Origin: Tridacna crocea
Lineage: Eukaryota > Mollusca > Bivalvia > Cardiida > Cardiidae
DNA length: 64,000 nucleotides
Assembly (NCBI GenBank): GCA_943736015.1
Contig: OX031059.1
Location: 44,899,159-44,963,158, forward strand
Direction: 5' to 3'
Shown here piece after piece: positions 55,498 to 64,000 of the stretch; within the stretch, counting starts at the first letter, position 1, and every line of letters starts with the position of its first letter. The position numbers and the translations under genes are program-made. The notes under the pieces are model-generated. The model saw only the letters and a program-made list of their open reading frames with translations, was not told the origin of the DNA and did not search any database.

Positions 55498-55724
55498 TTA
55501 ACCCTTTACCAAATAATCCGTGGATTTTACGACCCTGAGACAGAAGCCTTTTTGAAACATTGTGGGAAAAGGAGAAAATGCTGGTCACCAGCATTTTCTC
55601 CTTTTTCCACAATGTTTTCTACCCAGCAGAAACAACATTCAACTTTTGAGTTATGTTTATTCTGTTGTCTGCGAGTGCTTTCAATTTTTTTTGTCTAAAA
55701 TTTTGTCGTTTGGGAAAGAGTTAA
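55498..55724 (-). mobile_element. H1 MITE, complete
   Basis: TTAACCCTTTACCAAATAAT to TTGGGAAAGAGTTAA. The hairpin centre is GGTCACC. Confidence 0.92.
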
Positions 55725-55853
55725 CTTTTCTAGCAAGATAAGGGTTAATGTTTCAAAATTTAATGTATCCATGTTCACAGGGGTCAACAAGAAAAATTAT
55801 TCAATGTGTAATTTCAAAACCCTACAAAGCTATTTTTCCCTGTTTTTTTTCAG

Positions 55854-56037
55854 ATTTATCCAAGTAAGAACAGAAGTGTAGGACACCAAGTTTAAGGCCC
55901 CAAGCCTGCTTGAAGTCCCTGAAGCAAACAGCTGCAAGAATTTCTTGAAGCAAAAACAAAGTGAATTGTCCAAAAACAAGAACTGCATGCTGTTTATGGA
56001 TGAAACAGGAAGTACTTGTAGCCCAGAAGCAGAAACT
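55854..56037 (+). CDS. Exon-like segment X2 (unrecognised gene), with an in-frame TAG
   Basis: The acceptor CTGTTTTTTTTCAG and donor ACT/GTATGT flank 184 nt. In the frame set by X1 there are eight codons, then TAG, then an open run of 52 codons: DTKFKAPSLLEVPEANSC, then a Lys/Ser/Asn-rich part, ending DETGSTCSPEAET in phase 0. An alternative acceptor at GTGTAG (55881) would remove the stop but breaks the phase with X1. The open run could belong to a different upstream exon. Product unknown. Confidence 0.3.
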
Positions 56038-56128
56038 GTATGTTAAGCTTAATTGTTAAAATGCAAAATCATTCTGGTCCCTCTGGCTGCTTTTCTAATC
56101 ATATCGTCATCATTAAGTCTTATCCTGC

Positions 56129-56360
56129 TTTAGCTCTTTACCAAATAACAAAAAATTTAAGACTGGTCCAAACTGAAAGAGTTTGCAGATGACAAAATAA
56201 AAGTGACTTAAAATTTGAAAGTTGTCAAGGGAAGAGTAGAAAACTTTGTTAGAATAGGAGAAAATGCTGGATACCAGCATTTTCTCCTTTTCCCACAATG
56301 TTTTCAAAAGGCTCGTTTCTCAGGGTCGCTAAAAGATGGGATTGTATGGTAAGGAGTTAG
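56129..56360 (+). mobile_element. H1 MITE
   Basis: TTAGCTCTTTACCAAATAAC to ATGGTAAGGAGTTAG. Both TTAA borders show the same TTAG change. The hairpin centre is GGATACC. Confidence 0.88.
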
Positions 56361-56399
56361 TAAGTGAAATGAAACTTTTAAGCTGAGAGAGATATCTCA

Positions 56400-56507
56400 T
56401 AATGCGACAGTGTAGTTCAAAGATTAGACTACATTCTGTGCAGTCTGATCTTGATTCATACTGTCCACAAAAGGTCCTTTGGTGGTGTTTAACAGTCTAA
56501 GGGTTAA
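56400..56507. repeat. Right half of a P2-type hairpin MITE
   Basis: TAGACTACATTCTGTGCAGTCTGATCTTGA is a small hairpin, followed by a right end AGTCTAAGGGTTAA at 56494-56507. It is related to the complete element at 62304. Confidence 0.55.
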
Positions 56508-56567
56508 TAAACAGCACACACAAACAGATTCCTCTCATATTGAAGTTTCTTGTATAAAATATTTTAG

Positions 56568-57312
56568 GGCTACATCAGTTAGAAAACCTGACCTCCTAGC
56601 AAATGTCATATGGCTGAATAATGCTGAAAACGGTATAAATCTCCATTCAATCAATAAATCAACCCAATGATCGATACCTGTGAAAACCTAAATCTACAAC
56701 AGAGGAATTGCGGAGTTAGATTCAGAGGATCTATGTTTCCAAGTTCTTTCATCAAAGATAGTGTAATCAAACCATTGTCAGTTTCTGATCTCGAAAAGCC
56801 CCTGTCACACCAAACTAGATCTCAGAATGTCTTATCCCATCCTGACATGATTGGAAAATGGGTTACTGCCGTTAGAACTTGTACTTTTGGCCTAATATTG
56901 CCTGAGGCCCCTGTCTCAGCAAACCTGTTCTAAAAGAAGTCTTACTCCAGACAACAAAATCTTAAAACATGCTGCGGTCTGGGATACATCCTGTAATTTC
57001 AGTTGGTAAAATGCAAACACACTGTTAATTGATGCCCCACTGCACCATATCTCTGATAAGATTGAAGTATGGCAGTTCTGTTCGTAGCACATCTATCTCT
57101 GCTGTAAGTAGAGACAAAATAAATGGCAAAAAAATTTTGAGCAGGTTTAAAGTTCTGGAGCAGCCTTCCTGCCATAACCTGTCCATAAGTTCGTAAACAA
57201 ATTGTAAGAGGTTGGTAATACGGCCACTCTGTCTGAACACAGTTTCAGTCCGTTTGGCAAAAATTTTTCGGGGAAAAAAAAAAGCATCTGCTATCTGTGG
57301 TTTACACCACAT
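56568..57312. other. Region with overlapping unassigned open frames on both strands
   Basis: After an acceptor-like AATATTTTAG there is a + frame to 56670 (ATSVRKPDLLANVIWLNNAE...). A second + frame covers 56667-56933 (88 residues, ends VSANLF and stop). A minus frame covers 57312-57025 (95 residues, ...SGRITNLLQFVYELMDRLW...). Codon composition is less AT-biased than in the flanks, so some of this may be exon or an old inserted gene. I recognise no family and cannot choose a strand. Confidence 0.25.
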
Positions 57313-57352
57313 ACCTGCTAGTCTAAGCTAGCATTGTTAGGGCAGCATTTAT

Positions 57353-57639
57353 TTTTGCTTTTTTTGCTGATAAATTGCAAATCAAGATCAGACTGCATAG
57401 AAAAAGCAGTCTGATCTTGAATCTGATCTGGTAGATACATTGAGATATATTAGATATCAGTCTGGTAAAAACAGCCATGAACTGACATTTGTTCCTATAA
57501 ATGGAATCTGTAGATTTCATTTGTTTTCCATTAAACAGTGTGGATCTGAGATCAGACTGCACAGAACATGCAGTATGACCTTGATCTGAGCTAATTTGAC
57601 AAAGGATCATCAAGTCCGGCCTAGTAGCCTGAGAGTTAA
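57353..57639. repeat. P2-type hairpin MITE, diverged
   Basis: AAATCAAGATCAGACTGCAT / GCAGTCTGATCTTGA forms a hairpin at 57377-57421. A second at 57548-57586 (GATCAGACTGCACAG / ATGCAGTATGACCTTGATC) is followed by GCCTGAGAGTTAA. These look like two copies or a nested pair. Confidence 0.5.
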
Positions 57640-57687
57640 ATACGGATCTTTGCTGTTTCCAACTGACTGTCAGTGATTTAACTTCAT

Positions 57688-57915
57688 TTAACCCTTTCCC
57701 AAACAGTCCCTGGTTTTTACGACACTGAGATAGAAGCCTTTTGAAAACATTGTGGGAAAAGGAGAAAATGCTGGTAACCAGCATTTTCTCCCTTTCCCAC
57801 AATGTTTTCAACCCTGCTGGAATAAATTTCATTTCCTAAGTAACATTTAATTTGTCATCTGCAAGTGCTTTCAGTTTGGACCAGTCTAAAATTTTGTCGT
57901 TTGGTATAGAGTTAA
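57688..57915 (-). mobile_element. H1 MITE, complete
   Basis: TTAACCCTTTCCCAAACAGT to TTGGTATAGAGTTAA. The hairpin is perfect except for one base near its outer part. Confidence 0.92.
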
Positions 57916-58639
57916 AACCCGTCAGAGGGAAAGATAAATAATATTATGTTCTCACAAGAGTTTGTTGTAAAGAGTAGAAAATAATGAGACCTGATGTATG
58001 CTTCTAATGTGAATTAAGCATGTTTGTTTAAATGCTTTTCCTACATAAATGCAGTAAAAAGTGACCATATGGAGGAAACACTGAAAATTGAAATCAACAA
58101 GATGACTAACACCTTTTCTGTCATGTTTCTCCCACTCCCATCCACCTGCTATGTTTCCAACCCCTTTATCCATCCCATGACTATATTATTTCACTAACAT
58201 TGAAAAAGAAACACAGATGACTTAAAAAATATTCGTGTAAAATAATCAGATATTGTGAAACTGCTGTGTCATTTTGGTACTTTTTTCGGTACTCATTTCG
58301 ATGACCGTGTACAGTTTTCGGATATTTGTCTCGTTCTACACAGAGTCCAGCTATTTTAAATAAACCATGGTGACATCTTACGCCATTGACTCAAAGGTAG
58401 TATATTCTGTGTGTGGTAAGACACAGTGATGCCTCATTTAACCCTAGGGCTCCACTCTGCTCACAGTTGACCCTACTTAACTGTAGTGTGTACAGTAGTT
58501 GAGCATAGATTTGGTAGAAATTTGTTTCTTTTTTGAGGTATGGTAGAGTAAGAGATCAGCAACATTGGCTCATCAACTTTCTAAAGCACAATTACCAAAG
58601 CTTATCATCTCTAATTTATCACAGTCGAACATACTTAGG

Positions 58640-58732
58640 ACATGGTTTATATGTCGTGTAGCATTTTACTTCTGTCGTCTGCAAATGCTTTCAATTTTGA
58701 AAAGTCTGTGAACTTTTTAGCAAAGGTTTCAG
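58640..58732 (-). repeat. H1 right-end fragment
   Basis: ACTTCTGTCGTCTGCAAATG, CTTTCAATTTTGAAAAGTCT and AGCAAAGGTTTCAGG match a right end. There is no hairpin. Confidence 0.55.
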
Positions 58733-58796
58733 GTTTAAGCAGAGGAATCATTGAAAAAGGAAGGTGGAAGAAAACATCATGTTTTGAATGTTTCAG

Positions 58797-58831
58797 AATT
58801 GTCTTGGGTTAGAGAAAAGGAGTCAAAAGGT
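58797..58831 (+). CDS. Exon-like microexon X3 (unrecognised gene)
   Basis: GAATGTTTCAG precedes AAT TGT CTT GGG TTA GAG AAA AGG AGT CAA AAG, and GTGTATGTAAG follows. The donor could be at 58829 (AAG/GTGTAT) or 58831 (GGT/GTATGT). The latter gives a phase that fits X4. It starts in phase 0, which fits the end of X2. Encoded peptide: NCLGLEKRSQK(V). No family recognised. Confidence 0.3.
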
Positions 58832-58864
58832 GTATGTAAGTTTTTTTTTACTATTAGTTTTTAG

Positions 58865-59129
58865 CAAACATGGCGATAGAGAAGGACTTCAAGATAAGGC
58901 ACAGAAGCAAACAGGAAGAATAATTGACTGTATTGTGTTTAAGGCCATTTTCAGCATTACTTCAGTTATATCACAGTGGACTGTGCACCTTTCCTTGAGT
59001 TTCTCTTTTATCAGTGCTACACACAATATTTTTTCCAAGCCATTGGCTGCTTTCCCACAACTGTCTTCAACACAATGGTCAGCAGAGAGAGAAAAGAATG
59101 AAATCTGTCACAATGACTACAGGAAAAAG
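58865..59129 (+). CDS. Exon-like segment X4 (unrecognised gene)
   Basis: Flanked by ATTAGTTTTTAG and AAAAAG/GTATGT, this 265-nt stretch is open for 88 codons in the frame set by X3. It starts KHGDREGLQDKAQKQTGRII, has a middle rich in Ser, Phe and Ile, and ends AEREKNEICHNDYRKK. It ends in phase 0 and no continuation was found before the window ends. Splice signals and phase support an exon. The lack of any known family, and the use of an AT-rich region, keep confidence low. Confidence 0.35.
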
Positions 59130-59259
59130 GTATGTTAGATTTGACATTTATGATGAGTATTACTTCATTTTTTGGTAAACTTGGATAATGAAACTACAAA
59201 AAGGTAAATGTAGTGTCTTACGATGACTTCATGTTTTTGTATATAAACACATAGTTTTT

Positions 59260-59474
59260 AAAAATTTTACCAAACGACAAAATCTTAAAAAATCTTATGC
59301 TGGTCAAAATTCAAAGCATTTGCAGATGACAAAATTAATAGAATTATGGGATTTGTGTTAGAAAGGGTAAAACATTGTGGGAAACGTGAACATGCTGGTT
59401 ACCAGCATTTTCCCCTTTCCAAATACCTTCTCCTTCAGGGATTTTAAATGCCATCTTCATGTGGTAAACAATTA
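59260..59474 (+). mobile_element. H1 MITE, diverged
   Basis: ATTTTACCAAACGACAAAAT to GTGGTAAACAATTAA. The left side holds an inserted repeat of AAATCTTA, and the hairpin is shortened (GAAACGTGAACATGCTGG / CCAGCATTTTCCCC). Confidence 0.8.
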
Positions 59475-60152
59475 ATTAAAGAAGAGAGACAGACTAGCAG
59501 ACTAGTATAGCCCTTCGTTTGGAGAAGCTTGGGTGTTTCCGTGATCAAGATGTGGGATCAGAATTGGCCGAGTTGTGACACTTAGAGAAATTGGTACCAA
59601 GTAAAGGAAGAGCTGTGGCTTAACTCTACTGCCCTAAAATGAAGGGATTTTTCATTGATAGGGCAGGAAAAAAATGTAGGAAAAGGAGAAAATGTTTCTT
59701 ACCAGCCAATGCCAATGCTTCTTTTAAAGCCAAAGCCAAAGCTTTCTTACAAGGTCGTTAAACATGGGATTGTTTTGAAAGAGGTAACACTTACAGTGCA
59801 GAGCGAGAGAGGCTAAATATATGTTTACTTTAGAAATGACTAAATTTCTACAAGGTTGAAGTATGGCACACATAAGTTCCAGATTTAAGCTTTGAGATTT
59901 GCAGAGAGAGAGAGGAAGGTAGAAAGAGAGAGAGGTGTAGAGGCAAAATGTATGTGAGTTTTGAAATAATGACTTGATTCCCAAAATAGTCTAAACTTTG
60001 GACAAGAAAAGTGTGAACATTATAATTGAAAGTGTATGGGTTTACTAAACACTAGTAATGGGAGCCCAATGCTAAGTTTTTGGATGGGCATATTTTTGGG
60101 TGTCCAAATGTTTTCAAAGGATTGTAACTGCTTTTTAGAGTTGTAACCTCTA

Positions 60153-60378
60153 TCAACTCGTCACCAAACACAAACTTTTGGACTGGACCAAATCGAAAGC
60201 ATTTGCAGACAACAAATTCAATTTTAGTAGAATGATCATTTCTCTCTCTGGGAGGGTAGAAAACATTGTGGAAAAAGGAGAAAATGCTGGTTACCAGCAT
60301 TTTTTTCTTTCCATAATGTTTTCGAAAGCTTTCTCCCAGAGGGTCATTAAAAGTCGGCTTTATGTGGTAAAGAGTTAA
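60153..60378 (+). mobile_element. H1 MITE
   Basis: TCAACTCGTCACCAAACACA to TGTGGTAAAGAGTTAA. The inner block ATGATCATTTCTCTCTC is shared with the copy at 21950. Confidence 0.88.
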
Positions 60379-60469
60379 CTCTTTCACTATAATAAATAAA
60401 TATTATTTTTTCAACGGTACTAGAACTAATGACCACTAACACAGTTCCACTTAGAGGTGACTGAATTCG

Positions 60470-60580
60470 TGGTTTATTGATCATTGCCACCACTTGCCCA
60501 TATGGGCAACACTCATGAAGGACTGTTACTTTGGTTACAGGAGATAGTGCAAGAAACAGGATCAAACACTCATAAAGTAA
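60470..60580. repeat. Dispersed repeat, second copy of the 54520 family
   Basis: It holds the CCATATGGGCAAC phrase and a GATAGTGCA(A)GA phrase in the same order and spacing as at 54520-54625. Confidence 0.65.
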
Positions 60581-60625
60581 CGTCTGTTTCTTTCACATAA
60601 AATCATCGAATATACGAGCAGTGCT

Positions 60626-61075
60626 CTGTGAAAAGGGGGCTTGATGCATCTGTTGAGCCATTGGCCCATGTCAGCCTGCGCAGTTCATGCAGGCTGATCA
60701 GGGCTGAACCTCTTTGCTTTTTGTAAATTTTCTACATGTCAAAGGACCAGTCTATCTCATGATTCAGTAACTTGTTATACTGAACAGAATTCATGACTGT
60801 ATAATTCTGTGATGACTTGCTAGGTAATCACACATGGAAATGCATTAACTCCTTTCCAAACAACAGGACTGCTCCAAATTGAAAACATTTGCATATGACA
60901 AAATAAATGTGACTTAAAAATTGAAACTTTACTTTAGAAGAGTAGAAAACATTGTGGGAAAATGAGAAAATACTGGTAACAGCATTTTCTCCTTTTCCCA
61001 CTATGTTTTCAAAAGGAATCTTCTTTCGGGTCATTAAAAGTCAGGAGTCGGTGGTAAAGAGTCAAGCCCCCTTTT
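60626..61075. repeat. Short bivalve-type element split by an H1 insertion
   Basis: CTCTGTGAAAAGGGGGCTTG starts it, and TAGGTAATCACACATGGAAA and GCAT lead up to TTAA at 60845. After the H1 copy (60845-61065) it resumes with GCCCCCTTTTGATG. Without the insert the two parts give the GCATTAAGCCCCCTTTT block seen at 62962. The H1 element is therefore younger than this one. Confidence 0.75.
60845..61065 (+). mobile_element. H1 MITE inserted into another repeat
   Basis: TTAACTCCTTTCCAAACAAC to GGTGGTAAAGAGTCAA. The right border is TCAA. The hairpin is imperfect (ATACTGGTAACAGC). Confidence 0.88.
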
Positions 61076-62303
61076 GATGTAGCCTGGCACATGTGTTATT
61101 ATTCATTCAGCTTCATGGGGTACACTTTATTATTTTGCCCACCTACGAGGTACAGAGGGGGTATCCTAGTTTCACCATGTCCGTCCGTCCATAGATCTGT
61201 CCAGCCGTCAGTTCATCTGTATTTTCATTTCTGTACTCTTACTCAAAAACAATTTGACATAGTATCCTGAAACATATATGTGTTGCTTATGACCCAAGGG
61301 ATGTGCCCTATTATTTTGGGACATTGGCCTTTCTCTATGGCATATCGTAACTAAAATTAGAGACGAACGGCTGCTTTCCTCGTAATTCATAGGATTGCAG
61401 CAGGCTGGGTAGTTCTCGTTCCAAATCCTATATTTTTTTTCTTGATGTAAATAGGGTTTGGAATGGGAATCAGTTGGCCTGTGGGGGGGGGGTATAAGAA
61501 TAAACCACTACAGTCCCGCAATCGTCACATCTGCCATTTCAACTAGCAGAACAAACATGACAGCATGCATGTCGTAAAAGGTGACAAAAGGAGCATAATT
61601 TTTTGTTTTGCCCATTCCTCATTTATCATGTTTGTCTTACCTTGTTGCACATGTATGTTATTTTCACCTTGCATTATTGTTTACCAAGTAAGTGCGCCCA
61701 TATGACCTAAGTTGTCGACGGGCCTTAAAACACTATTCATTCATACTATTAATTTGGGCTCACATGGGTCTAAGGTCACGGTCAAAAAGTCGGAAGGTTG
61801 TTTTTTTTGCATTGTTTCATGTTATAGCAGGTCTGAGGGTATACTTTGTTTGGTACAGAATGTACTGGGGAGAAAGTATTGGTTTGAATTTATCAAGTTA
61901 GAATTATGTATGTTAGGGATACAGTAATTGTTTAATTTTTTATTATGGCACAATCTTGGAGTTGTTTTTCTTGTTCTTATAGATATATACAATTTTAAGG
62001 TATATTTGTATAAAGGATTGGCATAGATTTTTTTTTCGTTCAGGTTGTTTAAGAACACAGAGAAAACTTAGTTTCAAAATGTTTCAGGACAAAGGAATTT
62101 TTTAGGTATAGTATCAAGGTTAAAAGAATTCTAACAGATTGTTCAAAAGTACAGGTGCTTATTTTAAGGTTCTAAATTATTGGTACAGGGATGTTTTCTA
62201 TTGTTTTAGGCTGAACAAGATTATATTCCCTGGTTTTACAGGTTCAGGTAATGTATCACCTGGTTTCAGGGGACTGCTTCAGATTGTTTCAGGGCATCAG
62301 ATA
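61066..62303. other. Intergenic; dispersed mollusc-type repeat phrases
   Basis: GAGGTACAGAGGGGGTATCC and CATGTCCGTCCGTCC (61148-61192), plus GCATGCATGTCGTAAAAGGTGAC (61563), look like pieces of common dispersed repeats. Frames at 61692-61927 have no splice context. No gene is called. Confidence 0.35.
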
Positions 62304-62509
62304 TTAACCCTTATCCTGCCGAAAAAAAAAATGGTTGACAATCAAACAAACACATTTTGCTAAATGTATGGGCATTGGGCTGGACTAATGAAACCCAAAC
62401 TACTAATATGTAGTAGAGCAAGATCAGACTGCATGTATGTGCAGGCTGATCTTGCTGTAGATTCTCTGCAAAAGTCATCCATGGTCGCGTACGGCAGGAT
62501 AAGGGTTAA
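62304..62509. mobile_element. P2 hairpin MITE, complete: TTAA target, 18-bp terminal inverted repeats
   Basis: TTAACCCTTATCCTGCCG at the left is exactly repeated in inverse at the right (CGGCAGGATAAGGGTTAA). The centre is a hairpin, GCAAGATCAGACTGCA / TGCAGGCTGATCTTGC, at 62419-62455. It shares the TTAACCC start and central-hairpin plan with H1 but no other sequence. Decayed relatives are at 55328, 56400 and 57353. Confidence 0.9.
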
Positions 62510-62534
62510 AGGTCCAAAGGATTAGAGCCATGCT

Positions 62535-62985
62535 CTGGCAAAAAGAGGCTTAATGCACCTCCATGATGCATTGTCAGAGCTCCAGATAAGAGGGACTGAT
62601 GACATTCTAAATCCATTATTTCTCTTCTAAACCCTATGTTGTGGGTACTCATTAGAATCATCTCAATGAGACGATTCTAATGAGTACCCACAAAATAGGG
62701 TTTAATGGAAAATAAATAATATCTTAATTTTAAAATCAAGAACACCTTCTCTATCTGGAGCTCTGCATTGTATTATGCAAGTCATAATATGATTTTTTTA
62801 TTGATTAATCCATTTCTTCAGACAAAGAACCAATTTCTGTGGCAGAATGGTGTTTGGGCATGCAGAATATTGACCTGAAGCAAAAAGTTTTGACCCATGT
62901 CAGCCTACATGAACTGTGTAGGCTGATACAAGTTGATGCTTTTTGCGTATGCATTAAGCCCCCTTTTCACAGAGTATAGCTCATA
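62535..62985. repeat. Short bivalve-type element split by a P3 MITE
   Basis: It begins GCTCTGGCAAAAAGAGGCTT and ends TATGCATTAAGCCCCCTTTT. It is interrupted at 62577-62766 by a P3 element with a CATTGT target duplication. Confidence 0.6.
62577..62766. mobile_element. P3 palindrome-core MITE, complete (copy 2)
   Basis: The ends CAGAGCTCCAGATA / TATCTGGAGCTCTG are inverted repeats flanked by CATTGT on both sides. The core 62630-62703 is a near-perfect palindrome (AAACCCTATGTTGTGGGTAC / GTACCCACAAAATAGGGTTT). The CAGAG start recalls hAT elements, but a 6-bp duplication is shorter than the usual 8, so the class is left open. Confidence 0.82.
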
Positions 62986-63081
62986 CTGTTTATGTTTCTC
63001 AAGTGGCATTACTCATTTCCCATGACTGACTAAATTAGAATAAGGTGTCCATGGTCAGGGATAGAGTCAGAGAAAATTTAT

Positions 63082-63529
63082 AAATAAATATGTTTAAACT
63101 AACTAGAGAAAATTTGCAAGACCAGGGAAATTTTAGGAAATTTTGGGATTGGCCATGGAATTTTTTAATTTAACCCTTTACCCCATAAAGCATTTCTATC
63201 ACATCTTTAATTGACCCTTAATAACAGCAAGGATGAAGCCGTTTCTTATATGTAAATGACACCTTTTGACAGCATAGAAAACATTGTGACAGAAGGTGAA
63301 ATTGCTCATCATGAGCAATTTCACCTTTTGCCACAATGTTTTCCAAAGGCTCCTACAAGGAATGTGTAGAAATGAGTATCTATGGAGTAAAGAGTTAAGC
63401 AGAAAGTCATGGAATTTTGAAATAAATATGTTTAAACTAACTAGAGAAAATTTGCGAGACCAGGGAAATTTTAGAAAATTTTGGGATTGGCCATGGAATT
63501 TTTTAATTTAAGCAGAAAGTCATGGAATT
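63082..63529. repeat. Tandem host duplication, one unit filled by an H1b MITE and one empty
   Basis: Unit 1 starts AAATAAATATGTTTAAAC at 63082 and unit 2 starts the same at 63420. Both run through CCATGGAATTTTTTAATTTAA and GCAGAAAGTCATGG. In unit 1 the H1b element sits between two TTAA copies. In unit 2 a single TTAA (63508-63511) joins the same flanks. Confidence 0.95.
63170..63398 (+). mobile_element. H1b MITE, complete, with its empty site alongside
   Basis: TTAACCCTTTACCCCATAAA to ATGGAGTAAAGAGTTAA. The hairpin has a GAAATTGCTCA / TGAGCAATTTC centre with the matched change AAGGTGAAA / TTTCACCTT. It is the counterpart of the nested element at 44792. Confidence 0.95.
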
Positions 63530-64000
63530 TAGAAATAACAAGTCTATGAATGATAAAACCATCGAGATAAAAGGGTAAGGCAGTTTCTTCATGTTTGGCC
63601 ATAATTTACATTTTTCAAATTTTTTTTTCTGAAGAAACTGAAGGGTGTAGCGTCCCTTGCCTCCCCAGCTGAAACTACTTTTCAGGAATAAAAGATACTA
63701 AACAATTTTTTAGATAAATATTATCAGGTTTTCATTTTCAGACTTTGTTGCTATGTCCAAAATGTAGACAGCTGGATACCTTTATTTTTTTAGGTGACAT
63801 TATTGTCCATTTATTTCTGTTTTGAAATTAGCTTGAATGACTGTAACATTTATTACAAATCCTTCACTGTAAGATATACCAATAAGGCAATATGTCATGG
63901 TGGTGGTTGTTTTATCTGTGCTTGGGCAATAAATTATGTTTGGAAAATGTGTTATTTTTCTCATCTAAATACTGTTGGCCGATAGTTTCTTGTTTTCTTT
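63530..64000. other. Intergenic, nothing recognised
   Basis: AT-rich sequence to the end of the window. A 63-residue frame at 63794-63985 has no supporting context. Confidence 0.4.

Noticed and set aside
57025..57312. A minus-strand membrane or transport protein
   Set aside because: The frame looks partly hydrophobic, but there is no family match, no start context and a T-rich acceptor-like tract in the middle. Kept only as an unassigned open frame.
61692..61927. Overlapping 69-71-residue + frames as a gene
   Set aside because: Two frames overlap in the same stretch with no splice signals or known domain, as expected by chance.
8684..63398. Many short predicted peptides sharing a KGENAGxQHFLLFPQCF-like or EKMLVTSIFSFSHNVF-like stretch
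   Set aside because: These are translations of the H1 hairpin in different frames and strands. They recur because the DNA palindrome recurs, and have no start context or coding signal of their own.

Overview
The window reads as animal nuclear DNA: AT-rich, intron-rich and packed with short non-autonomous transposons. The repeat types (TTAA-flanked hairpin MITEs, elements opening with AGCTCACCTGAGC, short elements carrying an AAGGGGGCTTAATGCAT block, a tRNA-derived SINE) suggest a mollusc, most likely a bivalve. That assignment rests on recalled repeat types, not on a search.

The only gene I can identify is the 3' half of a polypyrimidine-tract-binding protein gene (PTBP1/PTBP2/hephaestus family) on the + strand. 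Nine coding exons lie between 211 and 29668. They encode the end of the RRM2-RRM3 linker, RRM3, RRM4 and the conserved C-terminus. All eight splice junctions keep phase: 731 nt is two bases completing a codon begun upstream plus 243 codons including the stop. Exon 14470-14500 is a 31-nt frame-shifting microexon at the position of the 34-nt vertebrate PTBP exon 11 (PTBP1 numbering). It is preceded by 166 nt with no AG and rich in pyrimidine motifs. Skipping it puts a stop codon 25 nt into the next exon. This is the layout of the vertebrate PTB autoregulatory NMD switch, apparently kept in an invertebrate.

The rest of the window is dominated by one MITE family, called H1 here: about 220-230 bp, TTAA target site, ends starting CCC(A/T)TTACCA and CTCTTTACCA, and a near-perfect central palindrome of about 66 bp. 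I place 57 hairpin-bearing copies or clear remnants plus further fragments, in the PTBP introns, its probable 3' UTR and downstream DNA. A tandem host duplication at 63082-63529 holds one filled and one empty site, which proves the TTAA duplication directly. The arms carry matched changes, half-elements stop at the palindrome centre, and two elements have the same end on both sides. Together these suggest that one arm templates repair of the other. At least three other small families share the 'terminal repeats plus central palindrome' plan.

Other content: four elements with common ends but different internal tandem arrays (2921, 6854, 22214, 25340), resembling Helentron-derived HINE/Pearl-type elements; a 216-bp-arm foldback at 5764-6208; a roughly 155-bp, 12-unit tandem array at 52640-54440; a tRNA-derived SINE at 54858-55040; and, at 50.8-59.1 kb, a CpG-richer promoter-like region followed by a phase-compatible chain of exon-like segments for an unrecognised gene. 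No transposase or reverse transcriptase coding sequence, CRISPR array or rRNA was seen. In the H1 entries, '+' means the end resembling AAATTGAAAGCATTTGCAGA is on the left.
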